NCBI GenBank assembly: GCA_030726195.1
Contig: JANREF010000055.1
Location: forward strand, 1 to 9,879
Direction of reading: 5' to 3'
Length of the DNA: 9,879 nucleotides
Origin: Burkholderiaceae bacterium
GTDB taxonomy: Bacteria; Pseudomonadota; Gammaproteobacteria; Burkholderiales; Burkholderiaceae_C
In this document: positions 1 through 5,952 of the stretch, piece by piece
Numbering within the stretch: the stretch's first letter is position 1
Layout: each line of letters opens with the position of its first letter
The notes under the pieces: model-generated
The model's database searches: none
Told to the model about the DNA's origin: nothing
Seen by the model: only the letters and a program-made list of their open reading frames with translations
Program-made: the position numbers and the translations under genes

Positions 1-614
1 CGCCTAAACCAGCCCGCAATGCTGTGGCGCGTGCGCCGTGCGGGCGTGACCTCGTGGGGCCAGTCTTCGCTTAAAAACACCACCAGGCGGCCCAGTACAG
101 GCGCGATGCGCGCGGCGGGTTCGGTGGCTTGGGCATGGGGGTACAGCAGCAGTTCGCCGCCTTGGCTGTCGTCATCGGGCCAGTCGGTGTTGAGGTAGTA
201 CACCGTGGAGAGCACCCGGTTGGACTGGCCTTTGAACGCGTCTACATGGCGGCCATAAAACGCACCAGCGTCATAGCGGGCGTAATGCGCTTCATAGTCG
301 TTCAAGCCCAGATACAACGTTTGGTTGAGGTGTTGCCTGAGTTGCGCCATGGCGCTGAGCCACAGCAGGTCGCAGGCGTGCGCGCTTGTGGCATCGTGGT
401 CCAGCCACACAATGCTGTCGCGGCGCAGACTGTCTAGGGTTTGGTGTGCAGCGGCGCGTCCCACGCCCGCACGGTGCAAGGCCTCACTGGGCAGCTGCGA
501 GGCATGGGTACTGAGCTGCTGGGCATGCGTTGGCGTCAGTGCGTTGTCCAGTACGCACCAACCATGGCTGTGCAATTGGTGCGACAGGGTGTGGAGTTGG
601 TCTGGGTGCAGCAT
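1..614 (-). CDS. 2OG-Fe(II) oxygenase, SM-20/prolyl 4-hydroxylase-like (C-terminus cut by window edge)
   Basis: Reading the minus strand from an ATG at 614 gives 204 codons open to the window edge, with no stop seen, so the gene continues to the left. The fold is the double-stranded beta-helix of Fe(II)/2-oxoglutarate dioxygenases. The metal triad is visible as H123-x-D125 (in the run YGRHVDAF) and distal H187 (in WPHEV), and R196 in the run RHSIAGWF is placed to bind the 2-oxoglutarate carboxylate. The stretch STVYYLN followed by GGELLLY is typical of SM-20-related proteins, which hydroxylate a protein or small-molecule substrate in the cytoplasm; the substrate here is unknown. Little more than the last few residues should be missing, because the RxSxxGWFR motif normally lies near the C-terminus. 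A second in-frame ATG lies four codons upstream (626), and neither start has a clear Shine-Dalgarno. The gene is divergent from the acetoacetyl-CoA synthetase. Confidence 0.88.
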   Translation of the reverse strand, partial: MLHPDQLHTLSHQLHSHGWCVLDNALTPTHAQQLSTHASQLPSEALHRAGVGRAAAHQTLDSLRRDSIVWLDHDATSAHACDLLWLSAMAQLRQHLNQTLYLGLNDYEAHYARYDAGAFYGRHVDAFKGQSNRVLSTVYYLNTDWPDDDSQGGELLLYPHAQATEPAARIAPVLGRLVVFLSEDWPHEVTPARRTRHSIAGWFR

Positions 615-766
615 GGTGGTGAGCATTGTGCGCCAAGTTACACGGCTTGGTTGGCTTGGCGACCCGCTTGTGCGGTGTCGCCTGGGTGAACAAAACCTGT
701 GCCATGGCTGTGAGACCATGCGCATCAACGGGGTCGCATGTGGCCCCGCCACACACTGCCCATGCC

Positions 767-2965
767 ATGAACCCAAACGCCGATAAGAACGCTGAAACTA
801 CCGCTGACAGCAGCGCCGACAGCGCAGCCGATACCAATGCCGCACACAGCGCTCATCTGCATGATGGGGACTGCACCAGCAATGCGTTGCCAGCGCCTTA
901 TGTGCCGCAAATTCGTTTGTACCAAGATTGGCTGTTCCACAAACGCGGCTTGCAGTTTGACAGTTACCAGGCGCTGTGGGAGTGGTCCACCACCGATTTA
1001 GAAGCGTTTTGGCGCAGCATCTGGGACTACTTTGATTTGGAAAGCGCAACGCCCTTTGAGCGTGTGCTGTCGCACAACGTCATGCCTGGTGCCAAGTGGT
1101 TTGAAGGCGCAAGCCTGAACTACACCGCACAAGTGCTGCGCCATGTCCGCCCCGCCGACCAAGCGGGCATGCCCGCTTTCATTGCCGACAACGAGCGCGG
1201 CGAACGCACTGAAATGAGCTGGCCCGAGCTGGCGCACCAAGTGCGCGCCGTGGCCACGCATTTGCAAAGTATGGGCATTGGCATGGGCGACCGCGTGGTG
1301 GCCTACATGCCCAACACACCGCACACGGCGGTGGCGTTTTTGGCCGTGGCCAGTTTGGGTGCGGTGTGGAGCGTGTGCGCGCCCGACATGGGCACCAAAG
1401 CCGTGCTCGACCGCTTCGCCCAAATTGAACCTACTGCCCTCATTGCTTGCAACGGCGTGACCTACGCAGGCAAACACCTGGACCGTGGTGATGTGGTGAA
1501 CGAGTTGGTGCAGGCCTTGCCCACGCTGCGCCATGTGGTGCAGGTGGACACCTTGGGCCGCAGCACCACTTGGCCGCAATGGGCAGGGCGCACGTGCGCG
1601 CAATGGGCCGACGTGATTGCCCAGCACAGCGCGGCCATCGACGCATTCGAGCCACTGCCTGTGGCGTTTGACCACCCGCTGTGGGTGGTGTATTCCAGCG
1701 GCACGACGGGCTTGCCCAAGCCCATCGTGCATGGCCATGGCGGCACGGTGATTGTGGCCTTGCAGCTCAAGACGCTGCACAACGACATTGGTTGCAGCTA
1801 TGCAGACAACAGCTTTGGCGAGCGCTACCACTGGTACAGCTCTACAGGCTGGGTGATGTGGAATGCGCAAATCAGTGGCCTGCTCAACGGCACGACGTGC
1901 GTGGTGTTTGACGGCAGTCCAGGCGGCAGCAAAGAAGCACCCGACTGGGGCGTGTTGTTCCGCTTGGCAGCGCGAGAGCGCGTGACCTTCTTTGGCGCGG
2001 GCGCAGCGTTTTTTGCCAACGCCATGAAAGCAGGCTTGCAGGTGGCCGATTGCGGCGACTTGAGCGCCGTGCGGGCTTGGGGCACCACGGGTTCGCCACT
2101 GAGCGCGGACACGCACAACTGGGGCAGTGCCCAAATGGCCAATGTGTATGCGCGCGCGGGTGTTGAGCAAACACTGTGGTGGTGCAACATTTCTGGCGGC
2201 ACAGATTTCGCCGGTGCCTTCATTGGTGGCAACCGCGAACTGGTGCAAGTGCCCGGTCAGATGCAATGCCGCATGTTGGGCTGCGCCGTGCACGCATGGA
2301 GCGATGAGGGCCAAGCGGTTGTGGGCGATGTGGGCGAGCTGGTGTGCACGCAGCCCTTGCCGTCTATGCCACTGTATTTTTGGGGCGACACCGACGGTGC
2401 ACGTTTGCTCAGCAGCTACTTCGACAGCTACCCGCCTGGCCTGGGCCGCAAGCCCGGTGGTGGTGACGCCTCGCCCAGTGCCGGCCCGGTGTGGCGTCAC
2501 GGCGACTGGCTCAAAGTGGGCGACGATGGCTCATGTGTGATTTATGGGCGCAGCGACGCCACCATCAACCGGCACGGCCTGCGCTTGGGCACCAGCGAAA
2601 TCTACGCGGCTGTGGAGGCACTGCCTCAAGTGCTGGACAGCATGGTGGTGGATTTGGAGTATTTGGGGCGCGACAGCGAGCTGATACTGTTTGTGGTGCT
2701 GCGCGAGGGCTTGCAGTTAGACGACGGCTTGCGCGGCGAACTGGCCGGTGCCATTCGACACGCCGTGAGCCCGCGGTTTGTGCCTGATGTGATGGTGCAA
2801 GCGCCCGACATACCGCGCACGCTGAGTGGCAAAAAGCAAGAGCTGCCCATCAAGAAAATGCTGCTGGGTCAAAACTTGGCCAAAGTGCTCAACCCCGACG
2901 CCATGGCCAATGCCGCGTGCTTGCCTTGGTACCAAGCCTTTTCAGACCAACGTGGCAAGGCATAG
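767..2965 (+). CDS. aacS: Acetoacetyl-CoA synthetase (acetoacetate--CoA ligase)
   Basis: This ANL-superfamily adenylating enzyme activates acetoacetate with ATP and CoA to acetoacetyl-CoA in the cytoplasm, feeding ketone-body or polyhydroxybutyrate breakdown products into central metabolism. Numbered from the ATG at 767 (732 residues), the P-loop motif YSSGTTGLPKP is at 309-319, the core motif NISGGTD at 474-480, HGDW at 578-581, the hinge GRSDATINRHGLRLGTSEIY at 594-613, and the SGK with the catalytic lysine (K689) at 687-689. The NRHGLRLGTSEIY and GWVMWN signatures separate it from acetyl-CoA synthetase. Family members are usually about 650 residues. The excess is an Ala/Asp/Asn-rich N-terminal tail of about 45 residues and an extra segment of about 17 residues (about 557-573, Gly/Pro-rich) just before VWRHGDW. 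The frame is open back to 626, with other ATGs at 626 and 704. I chose 767 because the others push further into the divergent promoter space; no start has a good Shine-Dalgarno, so the true start is uncertain and could even lie downstream. Confidence 0.93.
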   Translation: MNPNADKNAETTADSSADSAADTNAAHSAHLHDGDCTSNALPAPYVPQIRLYQDWLFHKRGLQFDSYQALWEWSTTDLEAFWRSIWDYFDLESATPFERVLSHNVMPGAKWFEGASLNYTAQVLRHVRPADQAGMPAFIADNERGERTEMSWPELAHQVRAVATHLQSMGIGMGDRVVAYMPNTPHTAVAFLAVASLGAVWSVCAPDMGTKAVLDRFAQIEPTALIACNGVTYAGKHLDRGDVVNELVQALPTLRHVVQVDTLGRSTTWPQWAGRTCAQWADVIAQHSAAIDAFEPLPVAFDHPLWVVYSSGTTGLPKPIVHGHGGTVIVALQLKTLHNDIGCSYADNSFGERYHWYSSTGWVMWNAQISGLLNGTTCVVFDGSPGGSKEAPDWGVLFRLAARERVTFFGAGAAFFANAMKAGLQVADCGDLSAVRAWGTTGSPLSADTHNWGSAQMANVYARAGVEQTLWWCNISGGTDFAGAFIGGNRELVQVPGQMQCRMLGCAVHAWSDEGQAVVGDVGELVCTQPLPSMPLYFWGDTDGARLLSSYFDSYPPGLGRKPGGGDASPSAGPVWRHGDWLKVGDDGSCVIYGRSDATINRHGLRLGTSEIYAAVEALPQVLDSMVVDLEYLGRDSELILFVVLREGLQLDDGLRGELAGAIRHAVSPRFVPDVMVQAPDIPRTLSGKKQELPIKKMLLGQNLAKVLNPDAMANAACLPWYQAFSDQRGKA

Positions 2966-3215
2966 CGAGCGCGTGTAGGCAGCGCTTTCAGGCTGTGCGT
3001 TCAGGCCGGTTTCGTGTGTTGTTTTCAGACAGGGTGTTGGTACACGGTTTGGGACCGACCCCGCCAACGTGTAGGCAACATGGTTGGTGTTGCATGTTGC
3101 ATGTGGCATGTGCCCATCGGCAAACGCCAAGCCCTAAGTCTCAAGTCTCAATGCGCGTTGCCAAGCCACACACAGCCCTTCGCTGGCGCTTGGCTAGACC
3201 AGTGCTTGCTGTGGC
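2966..3215. other. Convergent intergenic gap without a gene
   Basis: This 250-base gap separates the 3' ends of the acetoacetyl-CoA synthetase and the DMT transporter. No coding frame here resembles a known protein. It holds a weak stem just after the synthetase stop (AGCGC 2968-2972 with GCGCT 2982-2986, followed by TTTC), a small hairpin GCAACA/TGTTGC (3075-3080 and 3088-3093), and a short tandem heptamer repeat at 3090-3110. No convincing intrinsic terminator with a U-tract is present. Confidence 0.6.
3090..3110. repeat. Short tandem heptamer repeat, three copies
   Basis: Three adjacent heptamers, TTGCATG, TTGCATG and TGGCATG, lie in the convergent gap. The first copy overlaps the 3' arm of a 6-bp hairpin (3075-3093). 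The array is too short to assign a function and may be chance. Confidence 0.5.
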
Positions 3216-4133
3216 TTAAGCCTGAGGTGCTGGGCGCTTTTGGTTGACCAGCCAAATGCCAGCGCCTACGCCCACAATGGCCACCACCAGCTGCCAGCTC
3301 AGCGTCTCGCCCAGCAAGCCCACGCCAAACACCAGCGCGAATACGGGCGTTAAAAACGTGAATGACGCCATGCGCGTGGCCGGGTAATGGCGCAGCAGCC
3401 ACATCCATGTGAGGTAGCTGGCAAAGGCACCCACCACGGTTTGCAGGCCCAGCGACCACCAAGCCGCCGCACTGTAGTGCAAGCCCCAGGGCTCAGACAT
3501 GGCCAGCGACAGCAAGGGCGTGACCAAGGACGCGCCAGCCACTTGGTAAAACAAAGCTTTCTCAGCCCGCACGCCCGACACGCGCGTGGTGCGCAACACC
3601 AAGGTCGTCAAGCCCCAGAACACCGCAGCGGCCAAGCCCAGCAGGTCGCCGCGCCAGTGCCCGGTGGTGTCGTCCAGCAAGCCCTGTGAAAACGCCAGCG
3701 CCACCGCGGCAAAGGCCAGCAGCAAGCCCAGCCACTGCACGCCGCGCAGTCGCTCGCTGGGCACAAACCTTGGCAGCAACAGCGCCACCACAAAGGCCGA
3801 GCTGTACAAAAACACGGTCAGGCGGGAAGCGTTGGTGTACTGCAGCCCCACGTAAATACACACAAACTCCAGCGCAAACAGCGCGCCCGCGAGCAGGCCC
3901 GGCCACAAAGAGCCGTCGCGTGCGAACAAGGGCACGCCGCGTGCGCGGCACCACAGCCACAGCAGCAGCGTAGCCCCCCAAAACCGCATGGCCGCTTGCC
4001 ACAACGGCGGCACTTCGGCCACCGTGGCCTTGATGAGAATTTGTTGCAGACCCCAAAACGCGCAGCAGGCGATGAGCAAACCTATGGCCATGCGGTCCAG
4101 CTGCTCGTGGCGTGTGATGGCGGGGGATGTCAT
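3216..4133 (-). CDS. EamA/DMT-family 10-TM transporter (RhaT/YdcZ-like metabolite exporter)
   Basis: This inner-membrane protein of 305 residues, counted from the ATG at 4133, has ten predicted hydrophobic helices arranged as two EamA repeats (about residues 15-147 and 160-296). The first helix carries the CAFWGLQQILIK pattern typical of the family's start, and the second repeat starts with the matching AAVFWGLTTLVLR. Family members export amino acids, nucleobases or other small metabolites with proton coupling; the substrate cannot be read from sequence. The frame extends upstream to a TTG at 4190, but the extra 19 residues are polar, lack membrane character and have no ribosome site, so the first ATG is preferred; ATG 4091 is a less likely third choice. 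The gene lies 113 bases downstream of the flavin reductase-like gene in the same direction, so the two may be cotranscribed. It ends with TAA and a short polar tail (KRPAPQA). Confidence 0.9.
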   Translation of the reverse strand: MTSPAITRHEQLDRMAIGLLIACCAFWGLQQILIKATVAEVPPLWQAAMRFWGATLLLWLWCRARGVPLFARDGSLWPGLLAGALFALEFVCIYVGLQYTNASRLTVFLYSSAFVVALLLPRFVPSERLRGVQWLGLLLAFAAVALAFSQGLLDDTTGHWRGDLLGLAAAVFWGLTTLVLRTTRVSGVRAEKALFYQVAGASLVTPLLSLAMSEPWGLHYSAAAWWSLGLQTVVGAFASYLTWMWLLRHYPATRMASFTFLTPVFALVFGVGLLGETLSWQLVVAIVGVGAGIWLVNQKRPAPQA

Positions 4134-4246
4134 GGCGGTGGTGGATGGGTGGGTGGCCTGCAAGTGCCATGTAGGGCCATGCAGGGCCAATGCGGTTGGT
4201 CTGACAAGTTTGTGTAATGGGGCCTTATTGACGCCAGTATCGGCCT
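4134..4246. other. Short gap inside a possible flavin reductase-transporter operon
   Basis: The 113 bases between the flavin reductase stop and the preferred transporter ATG hold no recognisable terminator or promoter. This is compatible with cotranscription but long for a tightly coupled operon. If the TTG at 4190 were used, the gap would shrink to 56 bases. Confidence 0.4.
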
Positions 4247-4753
4247 TCAGCCAATCGCTGCAAACGCGCTGCGGTGGTAGCCTAGGGCCGGGCTGAGCGT
4301 TGCGGCTTGCTCAATGTGCTCCACCCAGCCAATGAGGATGATATGGTCGCCCGCGGCCACGCGCTGGTGGGTGCGACATTGCAGCGTGGCCAATGCGCCT
4401 GGCAGCAGCGGCACGCCGCCCAAGCCCGTTTGTATCTCCATGCCTGCAAAGCGGTCGTCTATGCGGCTGGCAAAGCGCAGGGCCAAGGCTTGTTGGTCGC
4501 TGGCCAAAATGTGTACGGCAAAGTGCTGGCTGTGCTCAAAGGCCTGCAGCGAACGTGAGTGCTTGTCTATGCTCCATAGCACCAGGGGTGGCGTGAGTGA
4601 GACGGCGTTGAAAGAGTTCACGGTGAGGCCCACCTGTTGGCCCTCACTGTCGCAGGTGGTGACGATGGTCACCCCGGTGGCAAACTGTGCCAATGCGTGT
4701 TTGAGTGCTTGCGGCGCTACGGCTTGGACCGCTTGTGGGGGGTGTTGTGACAT
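4247..4753 (-). CDS. Flavin reductase-like FMN-binding split-barrel protein
   Basis: The 168-residue product matches the usual length of the flavin reductase-like domain (HpaC/RutF/DIM6 group). The motif FATGVTIVTT is at 24-33, GLTVNSFNAVSLTPPLVLWSI spans 42-62 (the flavin-contacting strand and loop), a FAVHILA strand is at 78-84, and the GDH of the NAD(P)H/flavin-side loop is at 135-137, followed by the strand IILIGWVEH. Such proteins reduce FMN or FAD with NAD(P)H and usually hand reduced flavin to a two-component monooxygenase, though some hold flavin as a cofactor. No oxygenase partner is encoded in this window, so the partner is unknown. The start is the first ATG in frame, with no clear Shine-Dalgarno. 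It is divergent from the M14 peptidase gene and is followed, 113 bases downstream, by the DMT transporter, which may share its transcript. Confidence 0.9.
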   Translation of the reverse strand: MSQHPPQAVQAVAPQALKHALAQFATGVTIVTTCDSEGQQVGLTVNSFNAVSLTPPLVLWSIDKHSRSLQAFEHSQHFAVHILASDQQALALRFASRIDDRFAGMEIQTGLGGVPLLPGALATLQCRTHQRVAAGDHIILIGWVEHIEQAATLSPALGYHRSAFAAIG

Positions 4754-4852
4754 GGCGCTAATCTAACGCATGTCACAAGCGTGCGTTGTCTCACACTGCT
4801 CGTCCTTAATCATTATTACTTTTGTGTACTATTGGGGGCTATGTTGTTATCG
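4754..4852. promoter_or_regulatory. Divergent promoter region, flavin reductase / M14 peptidase
   Basis: The gap of about 100 bases between two divergent starts includes an AT-rich stretch at 4806-4832, unlike its GC-rich surroundings. A TACTAT at 4827-4832 resembles a -10 element for the rightward gene, but no good -35 lies at the right distance. If used, it would give a very short leader for the ATG at 4853. The leftward promoter could not be placed. This is promoter space by position and composition, not by a clear match. Confidence 0.4.
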
Positions 4853-5827
4853 ATGAACAGTACGCCCAAGAGCGTGCCTAACTGGGGCCCCAAGGCCATG
4901 TTGACGTCACATGTGTTGGCGTATGTGTTGCTTGTTGTCGCCGCATGTGGTGTGGCCGCTCAAGCGCAGGCCAGTGCGCACGCCCTGGGCCGACATGGTG
5001 GTTTGCCACCCGATACGGCGGCCAAGCGCCTAGAGCAGTCGATTTGCGGTGACTGGAGCGCACGCATTCCCAAACTCAGCATGGGCATGTGCGCCACATC
5101 TGGCCTCATGCCCAGTCAAGGGCGCAGCGTCAAAGGCGAGCCGCTGTACAAGGTGGATGTGCGCGCGGGCTCACCCCAGTTGCGTGTGATGGTGGTGGGC
5201 GGCATACACGGCGACGAGCTGACGTCCACTACGGTGGCCATGCACTGGCTGCAGCTCGCCCGCGACAACCCCTCCATTGCCTACTGGCGCTTTATTCCGC
5301 TGCTCAACCCCGACGGTATGTTGGCCACGCCCGCGCGGCGTATGAACGACAACGGTGTGGACTTGAACCGCAACTTCCCCACCAAAAACTGGACCGCAGA
5401 GACCAAACAATATTGGGAAAAGCGCACCGGGCGTGACCCGCGTCGCTGGCCTGGACCAGCCGCCGGTTCCGAGCCTGAGACCCAATTCTTGTTGAGCGAG
5501 ATTCAGGCGTTTCAACCCGATTTGATCGTGAGCATCCATGCGCCTTACGGGATTTTGGATTTCGATGGCGCGCTCACGCCCCCCGCCAAGCTGGGCCGCT
5601 TGCACCTAGACCGGTTGGGCATTTACCCCGGCTCAATGGGCAATTACGGTTCGCTGGAATACCACGTGCCCGTCGTGACTGTTGAGCTGTTGCACGCCAT
5701 AGACGCGCCCAGCCCCGATGAGGTGCAGCGCATGTGGGGCGACTTGTTGGCTTGGATGCAAAACCGCTTGCTGTTTGAGCGTTACAGCGACTTGGTGGAG
5801 CAAGGCGAGCGCTTGCTCAACGACTGA
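4853..5827 (+). CDS. Exported M14-family zinc carboxypeptidase, murein peptide amidase (MpaA)-like
   Basis: The protein is a metallocarboxypeptidase with all M14 hallmarks. Numbered from ATG 4853 (324 residues), the zinc ligands are H119 and E122 (GGIHGDE) and H229 (SIHAPYG). Substrate-binding N172-R173 sit in VDLNRNF, the NPDG motif is at 152-155, and the general base is E278 in VTVELLHA. This arrangement resembles murein tripeptide amidases that cut the D-Glu/meso-diaminopimelate bond, but other peptide amidases are possible. Unlike cytoplasmic MpaA, it carries a hydrophobic export signal (about residues 16-40) ending in AQAQA, so it likely acts in the periplasm. The run LLVVAAC in that segment also resembles a lipobox. 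The frame starts as early as a GTG at 4781, with ATGs at 4841, 4853 and 4898. I prefer 4853 because it puts two lysines before the hydrophobic core and clears the AT-rich promoter-like stretch, but 4841 or 4898 cannot be excluded. It converges with dadA. Confidence 0.85.
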   Translation: MNSTPKSVPNWGPKAMLTSHVLAYVLLVVAACGVAAQAQASAHALGRHGGLPPDTAAKRLEQSICGDWSARIPKLSMGMCATSGLMPSQGRSVKGEPLYKVDVRAGSPQLRVMVVGGIHGDELTSTTVAMHWLQLARDNPSIAYWRFIPLLNPDGMLATPARRMNDNGVDLNRNFPTKNWTAETKQYWEKRTGRDPRRWPGPAAGSEPETQFLLSEIQAFQPDLIVSIHAPYGILDFDGALTPPAKLGRLHLDRLGIYPGSMGNYGSLEYHVPVVTVELLHAIDAPSPDEVQRMWGDLLAWMQNRLLFERYSDLVEQGERLLND

Positions 5828-5903
5828 GTCGCACCGCACCGTGGCGCGCCTTGCACGAGCCCTGCAAGCTTTGCAAATTGTGCAAGTTGTGCGGGTGCGA
5901 CTC
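5826..5903. terminator. Long nested stem-loop directly after the M14 peptidase stop
   Basis: A perfect 10-bp inverted repeat, GAGTCGCACC (5826-5835) with GGTGCGACTC (5894-5903), extends inward by GCAC/GTGC (5836-5839 with 5889-5892) after one bulged base. Inside it a second perfect 7-bp stem, CTTGCAC (5850-5856) with GTGCAAG (5880-5886), encloses the apical loop. The outer arm begins within the M14 stop codon. There is no U-tract, so it is not a standard intrinsic terminator. It may act as a 3'-end-stabilising or bidirectional termination structure between the convergent M14 and dadA genes. Confidence 0.5.
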
Positions 5904-5928
5904 GGGTGTGCAGCCGGCGTCACACCCG
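5903..5928. terminator. Second hairpin in the M14/dadA convergent gap
   Basis: CGGGTGTG (5903-5910) and CACACCCG (5921-5928) form a perfect 8-bp stem with a 10-base loop, itself containing GCCGGC. It abuts the end of the preceding stem-loop and lies 25 bases past the dadA stop. No U-tract follows on either strand, so factor-independent termination is unproven; the position suggests a shared 3'-end structure. Confidence 0.45.
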
Positions 5929-5952
5929 TGCCAAGCGGCCTCTAAGTCAGCC

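Noticed and set aside
129..437. Plus-strand open frame opposite the 2OG oxygenase
   Set aside because: It overlaps the oxygenase over its metal-binding region; the oxygenase motifs on the minus strand are decisive.
736..753. GGGG...CCCC symmetry before the acetoacetyl-CoA synthetase start as an operator or riboswitch
   Set aside because: Only about four or five bases pair at the ends and the interior does not, so chance in GC-rich DNA is enough to explain it.
998..2500. Long open frame of 500 codons on the minus strand across the acetoacetyl-CoA synthetase
   Set aside because: It is antisense to a gene with complete catalytic motifs, its translation is His/Arg/Ala-rich without any domain, and such long shadows are normal in GC-rich coding DNA.
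2968..2988. Terminator after the acetoacetyl-CoA synthetase
   Set aside because: The stem is only 5-6 bp with a 9-base loop, followed by TTTC, too weak to call.
4134..4190. TTG start extending the DMT transporter by 19 residues
   Set aside because: The added residues are polar, not helical membrane sequence, and no Shine-Dalgarno precedes the TTG.
4781..4840. GTG start extending the M14 peptidase by 24 residues
   Set aside because: This start would place the AT-rich promoter-like stretch inside the coding sequence and put an extra hydrophobic run before the real export signal; no ribosome site precedes it.
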